DNA of 64,000 bases from NCBI RefSeq assembly GCF_026788005.1, contig NZ_JABEPE010000003.1, positions 62,001 to 126,000 of the forward strand, given 5' to 3'. Source of the stretch: Alteromonas sp. a30 (GTDB lineage Bacteria > Pseudomonadota > Gammaproteobacteria > Enterobacterales > Alteromonadaceae). The position numbers were made by a program, and so were the translations under genes. This document shows, in pieces, positions 40,032 through 49,363 of this stretch. Below the pieces are notes generated by a model. The model was not told where the DNA came from, searched no databases, and was given only the letters and a program-made list of their open reading frames with translations. Position 1 is the first letter of the stretch; each line of letters begins with the position of its first letter.

Positions 40032-40037
40032 TATAGT
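40032..40037 (+). promoter_or_regulatory. Candidate -10 element of the GGA-rich RNA
   Basis: TATAGT sits just upstream of the first GGA motif, with a start predicted near 40044. I see no good -35 hexamer at standard spacing, which fits a promoter depending on an activator such as GacA. Confidence 0.45.
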
Positions 40038-40043
40038 TAGTTC

Positions 40044-40380
40044 CGTAGTCAGGGAACAGGGACGACTCAAGGAAACGGATAAAGAATTTGCTCATGGATT
40101 AGCATCAGTAAATGGATAAACGTTTAGTAACGGATTGATTAAGGATAGACAAAAGGAAGGCAAGGAATTAAGGAAAGCCAATTGTTTACTAGGGAATAGA
40201 TAAGGGACTAACTCAGGAAGAAAAGGGTTAAGGAAGCGGTTAAATATTGCCAAGGATGATTTTACTTTAAGCACTGGAAGCATAAAAGGAGCAGTATAGC
40301 GTGGGAAAGCTAACCAAGGATGTGTACGATTAGGGCTTGAGAGAGCACAGCTAAATGCCGTGCTTCCTCAAGCCCTTTTT
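40044..40380 (+). ncRNA. csrB: CsrB-family small regulatory RNA (GGA-rich CsrA sponge)
   Basis: I count 20 GGA motifs on the plus strand from 40053 to 40320, one per about 13 bases, where chance predicts about four. Many are in AAGGA or AGGGA context, as in CsrA binding sites. The segment has no convincing protein gene, follows a perfect GacA-type palindrome and a -10 element, and ends at a large intrinsic terminator. These are the hallmarks of CsrB/RsmB RNAs, which sequester CsrA and relieve repression of its target mRNAs. The number of GGA motifs is closer to CsrB (about 18-22) than to RsmY/RsmZ. The predicted length is about 335 bases, and the 5' end is uncertain by tens of bases. The 3' end converges on hutH. 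Confidence 0.82.
40332..40380 (+). terminator. Terminator of the CsrB-like RNA
   Basis: AGGGCTTGAG pairs with CTCAAGCCCT, with an inner AGCAC / GTGCT stem after a two-base internal loop. TTTTT follows on the plus strand. It is a strong, long intrinsic terminator 28 bases before the hutH stop codon on the other strand. Confidence 0.88.
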
Positions 40381-40408
40381 GGTTTTATCTCACACCTATG
40401 CTTATTGG

Positions 40409-41926
40409 CTAAAGAATAAGTGCCTGCACCAGTGAGTTCAATTCGCCATCAAAAACCATTGCAGAGGCTTTCTCAATATCTGGTGAGAAATATCTGTCAT
40501 GATCATAAAAAGGTACGTGACCACGAATACTGGAATATGCCTTTTCTAGCTTCTCTGTTGTTTTCAACGGGCGACGGAAGTCAACACCTTGTGCAGCCGC
40601 CAGCAATTCAACAGCTAAGATACCACGCGTGTTTTCCGACATATCGGTTAAACGCCGCGCGGCAAACGTAGCCATCGACACATGATCCTCCTGATTCGCT
40701 GAAGTCGGCAAGCTATCAACCGAACCGGGGTGTGCCAAGGTTTTATTCTCAGAAGCCAAAGCCGCTGCCGTTACTTGTGCCAACATAAAACCTGAATTCA
40801 CCCCACCGTTTTCAACTAGAAACGGGGGCAACCCACTCAAATTTTTATCAATTAACAAAGCGGTGCGACGTTCCGACAATGCACCAATTTCTGCTATCGC
40901 CAGCGCAATGTTATCCGCAGCAAAAGCCACGGGTTCGGCGTGGAAGTTACCACCGGAAATGATGTCATCACCAAAAATGAGCGGATTATCAGTAACCCCA
41001 TTAGCTTCAACCAATAATATTTTTGCTGCGTGTTTAAGCTGGTCGAAACATGCGCCCATGACTTGCGGCTGGCAACGCAATGAATACGGGTCTTGTACCT
41101 TTTCACAATCAGTGTGTGAATCACCAATTTCAGACCCTTCACCCAACAAGTCACGGTAGCAACTAGCCAACGCAATTTGCCCTTCTTGACCTCGCGCTTC
41201 ATGGATCCGTGCGTCAAATGGCGCTCGACTGCCTAGTGCCGCTTCCACGCTTAATGCCCCAGCTACCGTGCCTGCAATTAATAGATTTTCAGCTTGGAAT
41301 AAGCCCGACAGTGCTAATGCTGTTGACACTTGCGTACCATTTAATAGTGCCAACCCTTCTTTAGGAGCGAGGGTGACAGGCTCGAACCCTGCTATTTTTA
41401 GCCCTTCTTCACCCGTTAGCACTTCCCCTTTGTAGCGTACATGGCCTTCACCAATCAGCGGCAAGCTCATGTGTGCTAACGGTGCTAAATCACCACTTGC
41501 ACCAACGGAGCCTTTTTCGGGTACGCAGGGGTAAACACCAGCATTCACCATCCCCATAAGCATGTCGAGAAGAACTGGTCTGATGCCAGAAAAACCGCGC
41601 GCCAAAGAATTAATCTTTAACACCATGATGAGCCTCACAACCGCATCACTCATCGGCTTGCCTGTACCCGCAGCGTGAGACAACACGATAGATTTTTGCA
41701 ATAACTCCAATTCTTCTGGCGCGATGCGCGTGTTTGCCAGCAAGCCAAACCCTGTATTGATACCATAAACTACTTTACCCGCAGCCAACACGCTCACTAC
41801 GCTTTTATTAGAAGCTTCGATAGCTGGAATAGCTGCTGGATCTAGCGTTAAATTAGTTGGGGATTGATGAGCCTGACGCAAATCGTTCAGGCTTAATTTT
41901 CCGGGATGAATCTTTAATGTAAACAT
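40409..41926 (-). CDS. hutH: Histidine ammonia-lyase
   Basis: Deaminates histidine to urocanate, the first step of histidine degradation. The 505-residue protein carries the Ala143-Ser144-Gly145 triad in [15 protein letters not shown] that cyclises to the MIO electrophile. The active-site blocks [25 protein letters not shown] and [11 protein letters not shown] are also present. It is the last gene of the minus-strand hutC-hutU-hutH unit, six bases after hutU. The length is typical (about 505-515). Expression should depend on HutC and urocanate. Confidence 0.97.
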   Translation of the reverse strand: MFTLKIHPGKLSLNDLRQAHQSPTNLTLDPAAIPAIEASNKSVVSVLAAGKVVYGINTGFGLLANTRIAPEELELLQKSIVLSHAAGTGKPMSDAVVRLIMVLKINSLARGFSGIRPVLLDMLMGMVNAGVYPCVPEKGSVGASGDLAPLAHMSLPLIGEGHVRYKGEVLTGEEGLKIAGFEPVTLAPKEGLALLNGTQVSTALALSGLFQAENLLIAGTVAGALSVEAALGSRAPFDARIHEARGQEGQIALASCYRDLLGEGSEIGDSHTDCEKVQDPYSLRCQPQVMGACFDQLKHAAKILLVEANGVTDNPLIFGDDIISGGNFHAEPVAFAADNIALAIAEIGALSERRTALLIDKNLSGLPPFLVENGGVNSGFMLAQVTAAALASENKTLAHPGSVDSLPTSANQEDHVSMATFAARRLTDMSENTRGILAVELLAAAQGVDFRRPLKTTEKLEKAYSSIRGHVPFYDHDRYFSPDIEKASAMVFDGELNSLVQALIL

Positions 41927-41932
41927 ATCGAC

Positions 41933-43615
41933 TTACTCCTTATCCATCATAGGTAAATCGAGCCCCTGCTCTTTGGCGCATTGTTTGGCAATATCGTAAC
42001 CTGCATCTGCATGGCGCATGACACCTGTTGCCGGGTCATTCCATAATACTCTGCCAACACGCTTGTCTGCCGCTTCTGTGCCATCACACACAATAACCAC
42101 ACCAGAATGCTGGCTAAAGCCCATACCTACGCCGCCGCCATGATGCAAGCTAACCCATGTTGCGCCACCAGCAGTGCTGAGTAAGGCGTTTAATAGTGGC
42201 CAATCTGAAACCGCATCTGAACCATCTAGCATGGATTCGGTTTCACGATTTGGACTAGCAACAGAACCAGAATCAAGATGATCTCGACCAATGACAACCG
42301 GCGCACTCAATTCACCATTTCTGACCATCTCATTGAAGGCGAGCGCAATACGAGCACGGTCTTTCAGACCAATCCAACAAATACGAGCGGGTAAACCTTG
42401 AAAATGAATACGCTCCCGCGCCATATCTAACCAGTTATGCAAGTGTGCATTGTCAGGAATAAGCTCCTTCACCTTAGCATCGGTTTTGTAGATATCTTCA
42501 GGATCACCGGAAAGCGCAGCCCAGCGGAACGGCCCAACGCCTTCACAGAAAAGAGGACGAATATAAGCTGGTACAAAGCCGGGGAAATCAAAGGCGTTTT
42601 CCACGCCTTCCTCTAACGCCATTTGACGAATGTTGTTGCCATAATCAAGGGTCGCTGCACCGCGTGCTTGGAGCTCAAGCATTGCTTTTACTTGGACCGC
42701 CATGGATGCCTTAGCCGCTTTAACGACTGCCGCCTCATCGGTTTGACGCATTTCTGCGGCCTGTTGCATTGTCCAACCTTGTGGCAAGTAACCGTTTAAT
42801 GGGTCGTGTGCTGAGGTTTGGTCTGTAACCACATCAGGCGTGATACTCTTTGCCACTAACTCAGCAAAAACATCAGCAGCATTACCTAATAAGCCGATAG
42901 AAGTCGGTTGATTGTTGTCTAACGACGCCTGCAACATGCTCATGGCTTCATCTAGTGAATGCGCTTTTTTGTCGACGTATCCAGTACGTAAGCGGAAATC
43001 AATGCGAGTTTCATCGCACTCAACGGCAATCATTGAAAACCCCGCCATTGTTGCTGCCAATGGCTGTGCGCCGCCCATTCCACCTAAACCGCCAGTTAAC
43101 ACCCACTTACCTTTTGCTCCACCATTGAAGTGCTTACGAGCTACCGCACCAAAAGTTTCATAAGTGCCTTGGACGATGCCCTGACTACCAATGTAAATCC
43201 AGCTTCCAGCGGTCATTTGGCCATACATTGCTAAGCCTTTTTTATCGAGCTCGTTGAAATGCTCCCAATTAGCCCAGTGCGGTACTAAATTTGAATTAGC
43301 GATTAACACTCTTGGCGCATCTGCATGGGTTTTGAATACACCAACAGGTTTGCCCGACTGTACGAGTAGTGATTCATCACTTTCTAAACGCTGTAGCACT
43401 TCGACTATTTTATCAAAACACTCCCAGTCACGCGCCGCACGGCCAATACCACCGTAAACCACCAAGTCTTCTGGACGTTCAGCCACATCTGGATCTAAGT
43501 TGTTCATTAACATGCGCATTGCCGCCTCTGTTAACCAACTTTTGCAAGTCAACTCTGTGCCTTTAGGCGCACGGATAACACGCGAAGGATCGTGTCTTAA
43601 ATGTTTATCTGTCAT
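41933..43615 (-). CDS. hutU: Urocanate hydratase
   Basis: Adds water to urocanate to give imidazolonepropionate, using a tightly bound NAD+ as an electrophile. I start at ATG 43615 ([19 protein letters not shown]), which has a strong AGGAAAAGG binding site and gives 560 residues, the usual length. An open extension of 44 residues upstream is not typical of the family and is excluded. Conserved blocks are [32 protein letters not shown] (NAD region) and [12 protein letters not shown]. It lies between hutC and hutH. Confidence 0.97.
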   Translation of the reverse strand: MTDKHLRHDPSRVIRAPKGTELTCKSWLTEAAMRMLMNNLDPDVAERPEDLVVYGGIGRAARDWECFDKIVEVLQRLESDESLLVQSGKPVGVFKTHADAPRVLIANSNLVPHWANWEHFNELDKKGLAMYGQMTAGSWIYIGSQGIVQGTYETFGAVARKHFNGGAKGKWVLTGGLGGMGGAQPLAATMAGFSMIAVECDETRIDFRLRTGYVDKKAHSLDEAMSMLQASLDNNQPTSIGLLGNAADVFAELVAKSITPDVVTDQTSAHDPLNGYLPQGWTMQQAAEMRQTDEAAVVKAAKASMAVQVKAMLELQARGAATLDYGNNIRQMALEEGVENAFDFPGFVPAYIRPLFCEGVGPFRWAALSGDPEDIYKTDAKVKELIPDNAHLHNWLDMARERIHFQGLPARICWIGLKDRARIALAFNEMVRNGELSAPVVIGRDHLDSGSVASPNRETESMLDGSDAVSDWPLLNALLSTAGGATWVSLHHGGGVGMGFSQHSGVVIVCDGTEAADKRVGRVLWNDPATGVMRHADAGYDIAKQCAKEQGLDLPMMDKE

Positions 43616-43638
43616 AACCTTTTCCTGTGATGAAAGCG

Positions 43639-44340
43639 TTAAAAAGTGAGATGCCCGCCTAAACGGTATCGATGACCCGGATGGGTTAAAATGGCAAAAC
43701 TCACAACGGCTTTTTTGGACCAAGTCCGACGCTGAACTTGCAAGCAAGGTTGAGTCGGCGTCATATTTAATAAATCGGTAATTGCCACATCAGCAAGCAC
43801 CGCTTCAATTTGATGATCCGCTTCGGTAAGCGGGGCGATTCGGCTAAGATAGGTATGAGGTGTAGTTCGCTCAAAATCCTGAGAAAGGTAATCTGGGATA
43901 ACATTAGGATTCACATAACGCTGCTCTAGTTGCACCGGCAAGTCATCTTCATAATGGATGATACTGCTGTAAAACACCGGCTCACCTTGAATAAAACCCA
44001 ACTGATGTGCAGCTTGGGCTGAGGCCGGAACCGATTCTAGTTTTATCACCCGAGCAGAATGCGTATGACCTCGGTCCGCTATTTCATCAGCGATATTACG
44101 AATTTCGATTAGCGAAGACTGGCTCTTAATACTGGCAACGGTGCTAGCTGCTCCTTGATTGCGAATAATCACACCTTGGTCAGCTAAATCCTGCAATGCC
44201 CGGCGGGCTGTCATACGACTCACAGCAAATTGCTCAGCTAACATATTTTCCGATGGCACCACTTCATACTCCGGCCATTCCCCAGACTCGATCTTCTGTA
44301 ATAAGAACTGTTTGATGACTTGGTATTTACTTTTAGCCAT
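43639..44340 (-). CDS. hutC: Histidine utilisation repressor HutC (GntR family)
   Basis: A 233-residue repressor. A GntR winged-helix domain (residues 5-75, with [22 protein letters not shown] as the helix-turn-helix region) precedes a UTRA ligand-binding domain (about 90-230). HutC releases DNA when it binds urocanate. The gene lies upstream of hutU on the same strand and is divergent from hutI. A 14-base palindrome in between matches the known HutC operator, so it probably represses both arms and its own gene. Confidence 0.93.
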   Translation of the reverse strand: MAKSKYQVIKQFLLQKIESGEWPEYEVVPSENMLAEQFAVSRMTARRALQDLADQGVIIRNQGAASTVASIKSQSSLIEIRNIADEIADRGHTHSARVIKLESVPASAQAAHQLGFIQGEPVFYSSIIHYEDDLPVQLEQRYVNPNVIPDYLSQDFERTTPHTYLSRIAPLTEADHQIEAVLADVAITDLLNMTPTQPCLQVQRRTWSKKAVVSFAILTHPGHRYRLGGHLTF

Positions 44341-44394
44341 GTTTACCTATCTTGACGGAAACGCTTGTTACTCTTTTTAAATTGGCATATTTGA

Positions 44395-44408
44395 CTTGTA
44401 TATACAAG
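44395..44408. promoter_or_regulatory. HutC operator
   Basis: The perfect palindrome CTTGTATATACAAG lies 55 bases from each divergent start codon of hutC and hutI. It contains TGTA-N2-TACA, the core of the HutC site known from Pseudomonas and Klebsiella. A TTGACT hexamer overlaps its left end, so binding would block the hutI promoter. Confidence 0.75.
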
Positions 44409-44462
44409 ATAAAATATTCAAAATAGAGGTATCGACCTAATCATTACTGTAGGACAAATTCT

Positions 44463-45701
44463 GTGACACACGAGCCAACTCCCCTTCTTCTCGTTAACGC
44501 CAATATTGCCACCATGAAAAACGGCATTTCCGATAATAGTGTTTTTCGTCATGCAGCACTTCTCATCGAAGGAGGGAAAATTATCTGGGTAGGTTCTATG
44601 AAAGAATTGTCTCAATACAGTGTCTTCCCAGAAAACCTTATTCAATATGATTGTCAGGGCAAATGGCTCATGCCCGGCTTCATAGATTGCCACACGCATC
44701 TTGTCTTTGCTGGAAATCGCTCCAATGAATTTGAAAAGCGTTTAAATGGGGTGTCTTATCAGGAAATTGCCGAGCAAGGTGGAGGTATTTTGAATACCGT
44801 TAATGCAACTCGCGCAGCTAGCGAGGAAGACTTATATCAACTCGCTATTCGTCGCGCCAAAGCCATGTTGAACAACGGCGTCACCACCATCGAAATTAAA
44901 TCAGGTTATGGTTTAGATCACGAAACCGAGAAACGTGTGTTAAAGGTTGCTAAACGGATTGAAGCATCGTTGCCAATTAATATCAGTAAAACGTATTTGG
45001 GCGCTCACGCTATCCCGCCTGAATTCAAAGGTAATGCAGATGCTTACGTTAACAAGATTTGCGATGAGATCATGCCAGATTTGGCTGATGCAAATTTTAT
45101 TGATGCGGTTGATGTATTTTGCGAAAACATTGGTTTTACGCTAGCGCAAACAGAAAAAATATTTCGTCGAGCGAAGTCCTTAGGGCTCGCCATTAAAGGT
45201 CATACAGAGCAACTTTCCGCAATGGGTGGCAGTGAACTTGCGGCAAATATGGGAGCGATGTCGGTTGACCATTTAGAGTATTTACAAGCGTCTGATGTAA
45301 AAGCCATGGCGAAAAACGACACAGTTGCAACACTCCTTCCCGGGGCTTTCTATTATTTAAAAGAAACGAAGCTACCGCCTATCAATTTGCTACGCGAGCA
45401 CCAAGTACCAATGGCCATTGCAACGGATTTTAATCCCGGCTCTTCTCCCATCGCCTCGTTACCGTTAATACTAAACATGGCATGTACATTGTTTGGTTTA
45501 ACCGTGGAAGAAGCACTACAAGGTGCAACGTTGAATGCCGCTAAAGCGCTTGGAATGCAGAATCAGGTTGGGACATTAGAAGCAGGAAAACTTGCGGATA
45601 TTGTTTGCTGGGATATTTCGCATCCACGAGACTTAGTCTACGAATTTGGTGTCATTACGCCAAGTTGGATAATGAAAAAAGGAGATCGGGTTCAAGGCTA
45701 A
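44463..45701 (+). CDS. hutI: Imidazolonepropionase
   Basis: An amidohydrolase that opens the imidazolone ring to give N-formimidoyl-L-glutamate, the third step of histidine breakdown. The 412-residue product has the zinc-site pair in DCHTHLVFAGNR, the GHTEQLSAMGG histidine, VDHLEY and the catalytic aspartate in IATDFNPGSSP. The start is GTG with AGGA upstream. It is divergent from hutC. Enzymes for the last step (HutG or HutF) are not in this window. Confidence 0.96.
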   Translation: MTHEPTPLLLVNANIATMKNGISDNSVFRHAALLIEGGKIIWVGSMKELSQYSVFPENLIQYDCQGKWLMPGFIDCHTHLVFAGNRSNEFEKRLNGVSYQEIAEQGGGILNTVNATRAASEEDLYQLAIRRAKAMLNNGVTTIEIKSGYGLDHETEKRVLKVAKRIEASLPINISKTYLGAHAIPPEFKGNADAYVNKICDEIMPDLADANFIDAVDVFCENIGFTLAQTEKIFRRAKSLGLAIKGHTEQLSAMGGSELAANMGAMSVDHLEYLQASDVKAMAKNDTVATLLPGAFYYLKETKLPPINLLREHQVPMAIATDFNPGSSPIASLPLILNMACTLFGLTVEEALQGATLNAAKALGMQNQVGTLEAGKLADIVCWDISHPRDLVYEFGVITPSWIMKKGDRVQG

Positions 45702-45744
45702 ACCCGACTCCAATACACAAGAAACAAACACACAAAAGAACAAA

Positions 45745-45773
45745 GAGCTGTGTTACAAGAGCAAACACAGCTC
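45745..45773. terminator. Bidirectional terminator between hutI and the TonB receptor gene
   Basis: A perfect 10-base-pair stem (GAGCTGTGTT / AACACAGCTC) with a nine-base loop lies between the convergent genes. On the minus strand it is followed by TTTGTTCTTTTG. Confidence 0.75.
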
Positions 45774-45784
45774 GATTATGCAGT

Positions 45785-48085
45785 TTAGTAGAACTCGTAG
45801 CTCACACTAAACGTCGCATTTCGTGGCATGATGAAGCGACCATTCGGTGCCTGCGGATTACGAGGATCACCTTCTGTAAGTGCGTCTTCATCTGTTAAAT
45901 TGTTTACCGCAAACTCAAACTTCAAGCCTGATTCTGTGCGCACAAACATACCTAAATTCACCTGCTCATAGCCTTCTAATACAACATTGTTCTCGTTGCT
46001 AGAATATCTATCATCTACCGCAATTAAGGTGCCATAGACGTTAGCTTCCAAGCCACTAAGTTCAAAGTCATAACTAGGCGTAACACGTACTTGCCAGCCC
46101 GGCTGACGCATTGCTTCATTACCTTCGTTTGTCGCACTTTCGGTAATTTCAGTTTCTTGAATAGTGGCATTTACTGATACCGAAAAGCCGCTATCGTTGA
46201 AATAAGCACCGTCAATTTCCACACCGTAAGCTTCGTTGGTTAGCTTCTCAACAGGAGCGCCGGGACGACGAACAAAGGTGTCACCTTTCACCTCAGTGAA
46301 GAAACCCGTGGTGTATAAGTTAAAGTTAGAGCGAGCAAGTTTGAAACCGACTTCGTACTGAGTGACATCTTTGATTAGGTCATCACCGCCGGTGTAAGCA
46401 TCAAAGTTATCTCTGAAATCATCAAAGAAAGGCATTTTGCTACCTTCACTGGCACGGAAGAATACCCCCATGTCGCGTTGAAATTGATAGTTCAAACCAA
46501 CTGTCCACGCGGTGTCAGATTCATCGTACTGAACGGCTTTAGTGATAACACCATCTAAGCCTTCATCAACCGTATATTCGACTTCGTGATCTTCGTTACG
46601 AATACCAATATCGGCGCGTAATTGTTCGGTTAACTGATATTCAAATGCGGCATAAAGTGCGGTAGTTTTACCATCGCCAACACTGTTAATGTCGTAGTTA
46701 AAGTCACAGCTATCAGCACTATCGTTACACGCTATACCCGTTAGGTTCTCACCACCGCTTTGGATCACATGATAAGACTGATTACCGATAGACCACCAAT
46801 CTTCTGCTGAATAGTCGGTTGCGTACAAACCAATAGTTGCTTGGTATTTATCACTCTTCTTAGTTAATGCTAAATCGTTCGTGAAGGCTTCAATTTCTTT
46901 CAATACTACCCAGCGACCAACTTGCTGAACCAAGGTATCACCAGAATATTCTGTACCTGTAACAGCACCAAATGCGCTGCTTCCGTTATCGGCAACCGTC
47001 GAAAGCGCTACGGGCGACAAGTTTGGCACTAAACCAAAGGTATCGGCATCACCGCTGGTGTAAGAGAAGCGGTCTACAAATGTCCAGCCGTTGCCAAGTT
47101 CTAAGTTGATTGAACCACCGGAAATGGAGCCATCCCAACCACGACCATCGCCAAAATCAAACGCTTGCGTTGTGCCATTGGGGCCGTACTGGATACTTGC
47201 TTGGCGATTCAAAGTACCAATTTGCGCATAGTTATTATCTACGCCCTCCACTAACGGTGTGGGCAGATACCACGCACCATGGTCATCGGTAACACGGGTG
47301 TAGAAATTCAGTTTACCGTTGTCCAACTCTTTCGTGATGTTGATCGTAAACTGTTGGCCTTTCTCTGAATTAAAGCCAGCGTCACGAATACCAGAACTTT
47401 GTTGAACATAACCACCTACCATGTAGTAAAGGTCTTCTGCAATCGCGCCGCTTAATACCGCATCTAAGCGCTGCAAATCGTAATCAGAGGTCGTGTATTT
47501 AATTAAGCCTTCGGTGGCTTCACCCCCCTCTTTTAAGATGAAGTTAGTGGTTAATCCGGGTTGACCATTGGAAACAACCGAGTTAGGACCGCCACGCAAG
47601 CCATCCATAAATGAAATAGTTTCATCTACACGGAACAGAGTTGAGTTTTCCAAAAAAGATAACGTTGGTGGATGATAAATCGGCACACCTTGCAACTGCA
47701 CCGTTAAGAAAGGTGCATCACCACTACCGGGAAAACCACGAACGAACACATTCGCACCACCCACACCGCCAGAGCTTTCTGCCCAAACGCCGGGAATAGC
47801 CTTGAATAAATCGGCTGTACTTTTTGGAGCAAGCTTCTTGATCATGTCAGCGTTAAGAGATGTCGTTGCATAGCTTGAGTCTACTTTTCGTACCGCCGTG
47901 CCACTTGCTGTACCCGTTACCACTATCTGCTCGAAAAAGTCTTGTTTTTCTTTTCCAGAATCGGGTTCCGATACTTCTTGTGACATAACTGACGTCGAAC
48001 AAGCCAAAGCTACTGCTAAAGTTAACCCACTGACTTTAAACTTATTTTTATTCGCTAAATTTGATGAAGAGACCACTTTTTGCAT
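45785..48085 (-). CDS. TonB-dependent outer membrane receptor
   Basis: A 766-residue receptor. The signal peptide region follows MQKVVSSSNLANKNKFKVSG. A plug domain starts with FFEQIVVTGTASGTAV, a TonB box-like stretch, and has TADLFKAIPGVWAESSGG and FVRGFP. A 22-strand barrel fills the rest and ends in an aromatic residue (SVSYEFY). I start at ATG 48085 because a longer reading adds 23 residues before the signal peptide. The neighbouring LacI regulator, GH65 enzyme and MFS transporter suggest import of an oligosaccharide, probably an alpha-glucan fragment. Two LacI-type operators lie 50-86 bases upstream. Confidence 0.9.
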   Translation of the reverse strand: MQKVVSSSNLANKNKFKVSGLTLAVALACSTSVMSQEVSEPDSGKEKQDFFEQIVVTGTASGTAVRKVDSSYATTSLNADMIKKLAPKSTADLFKAIPGVWAESSGGVGGANVFVRGFPGSGDAPFLTVQLQGVPIYHPPTLSFLENSTLFRVDETISFMDGLRGGPNSVVSNGQPGLTTNFILKEGGEATEGLIKYTTSDYDLQRLDAVLSGAIAEDLYYMVGGYVQQSSGIRDAGFNSEKGQQFTINITKELDNGKLNFYTRVTDDHGAWYLPTPLVEGVDNNYAQIGTLNRQASIQYGPNGTTQAFDFGDGRGWDGSISGGSINLELGNGWTFVDRFSYTSGDADTFGLVPNLSPVALSTVADNGSSAFGAVTGTEYSGDTLVQQVGRWVVLKEIEAFTNDLALTKKSDKYQATIGLYATDYSAEDWWSIGNQSYHVIQSGGENLTGIACNDSADSCDFNYDINSVGDGKTTALYAAFEYQLTEQLRADIGIRNEDHEVEYTVDEGLDGVITKAVQYDESDTAWTVGLNYQFQRDMGVFFRASEGSKMPFFDDFRDNFDAYTGGDDLIKDVTQYEVGFKLARSNFNLYTTGFFTEVKGDTFVRRPGAPVEKLTNEAYGVEIDGAYFNDSGFSVSVNATIQETEITESATNEGNEAMRQPGWQVRVTPSYDFELSGLEANVYGTLIAVDDRYSSNENNVVLEGYEQVNLGMFVRTESGLKFEFAVNNLTDEDALTEGDPRNPQAPNGRFIMPRNATFSVSYEFY

Positions 48086-48134
48086 TTCGATATTTCCACA
48101 TTCACACATCATTAATGTAAAACATATGTTAAAA

Positions 48135-48148
48135 TGCAATCGTTTGCA
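48135..48148. promoter_or_regulatory. LacI-family operator O1
   Basis: TGCAATCGTTTGCA is a near-palindrome with the central CG typical of LacI/GalR sites. The identical 14-mer occurs at 54358-54371. It lies 50 bases upstream of the TonB receptor start and in front of the lacI-type gene. Confidence 0.8.
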
Positions 48149-48157
48149 ATACATTCA

Positions 48158-48171
48158 TGCAAACGATTGCA
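48158..48171. promoter_or_regulatory. LacI-family operator O2
   Basis: TGCAAACGATTGCA is the exact reverse complement of O1. The centres are 23 bases apart, about two helical turns, so two dimers could bind the same DNA face. Confidence 0.8.
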
Positions 48172-48335
48172 GTGATGTTTACATTCCCGTTAACAAAATA
48201 AATACACTGCATCAAAAACAACTCACAGTTTGTGACATATCTCGCGTCTATTTGCAGGCAAAATACGTGAACTGCATGTTATGATGCAAAACCGTTATTT
48301 AAACAATATACAACTAACAGGAATAATAATTACCC

Positions 48336-49361
48336 ATGAGGAAAAAGGTTTCAACTTTATCTGATATGGCAAAATTGGCTGGCGTTTCGGAATCGACTGT
48401 ATCCCGAGCTTTAAGTAACAGTAAATTGATAAGCGTAAAAACGCGTGAGCGAATTCAAGCACTGGCAAAGGAAGCCAATTTCAGTGTTAATACCACGGCT
48501 CGTAATTTGCGTTTACAGAAATCAAACACAATTGCGGTTGTCTTACTTATCCATTCAGAGAATGACCAGTCCACAACTGATCCTTTTATTCTTCGCTTGC
48601 TCGGTGTTATTGCCGATGAACTCACACGAATTGGCTACGACATGCTACTGGCCTCCCATACCAGCCCAAATGAAAATGCGTTAAAGAATTACTTTGATAG
48701 CAAAAAAGCGGATGGCATGATTGTTTTCGGTCAGGGTAATGATCCTGCGCTCTTTGATCACCTCCTTAATAATGATATGCCTTTTGTTGTTTGGGGAACC
48801 AAAGATCCTCATCAGCGTTATCTCACCGTAGGCACTGATAATTTTTTAGGCGGTAAATTAGCCACTGAGCATCTTATCAATCAAGGATGTAAACATATTG
48901 CTTACGCGGGACGAAAAACGATTGAAACAGAATTGCGTTTTCATGGTTATCAGGACGCACTCGAAAAAGCAGATCTCCCTTCATCTCCTTTAATCGACAT
49001 CCATTTTACCTATCAAGATGGCTATAACGTGGCAACAAAGCTACTCGAAACTCAGCAATTTAATTTTGACGGTATTGTTGCGGCGAGTGACACAATCGCT
49101 CTTGGCATCTTAAAAGCCTTTAATGATTTCAATGCAGAAAAAGAATTATCGGAACAAGCAAAGCCGTTTTCGATAGTGGGATATGACGATATTGAAGTAT
49201 CAAAGTTCATGCATCCTTCTTTAACAACCATTCGACAAGATACGTATGAAGGTGGAAAACGGTTAGTTGAGTTGTTGTTTAAACAGATCCACAAAAAACC
49301 TGCACACTCTGTTGAATTAGAAACAAAACTGATTGAAAGAGGATCAAGCAAGCTCGTGTAA
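48336..49361 (+). CDS. LacI-family transcriptional regulator
   Basis: A 341-residue repressor with an N-terminal LacI helix-turn-helix (LSDMAKLAGVSESTVSRALS, residues 9-28), a hinge helix and a periplasmic-binding-protein-like sensor domain (about 62-335). ASDTIALGILKAF and GYDDIEVSKFMHPSLTTIRQ are conserved family blocks. It is divergent from the TonB receptor, with two operators between. By context the ligand is a sugar from the GH65 pathway. It is likely the factor for the three 14-base operators, though this is inferred. It converges on the DMT exporter gene with two bases between stops. Confidence 0.93.
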   Translation: MRKKVSTLSDMAKLAGVSESTVSRALSNSKLISVKTRERIQALAKEANFSVNTTARNLRLQKSNTIAVVLLIHSENDQSTTDPFILRLLGVIADELTRIGYDMLLASHTSPNENALKNYFDSKKADGMIVFGQGNDPALFDHLLNNDMPFVVWGTKDPHQRYLTVGTDNFLGGKLATEHLINQGCKHIAYAGRKTIETELRFHGYQDALEKADLPSSPLIDIHFTYQDGYNVATKLLETQQFNFDGIVAASDTIALGILKAFNDFNAEKELSEQAKPFSIVGYDDIEVSKFMHPSLTTIRQDTYEGGKRLVELLFKQIHKKPAHSVELETKLIERGSSKLV

Positions 49362-49363
49362 AT

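Noticed and set aside
39725-40119. Two overlapping plus-strand open frames after epmA
   Set aside because: Low-complexity hydrophobic translations without binding sites. They run through the GacA palindrome and the start of the GGA-rich RNA.
40092-40283. Minus-strand open frame (63 codons) in the GGA-rich segment
   Set aside because: It lies opposite the CsrB-like RNA and has no ribosome binding site. Its existence follows from the repeated GGA/TCC composition.
43616-43747. N-terminal extension of urocanate hydratase by 44 codons
   Set aside because: It overlaps the hutC 3' end, lacks a binding site and is absent from the family. The ATG at 43615 has a strong site.
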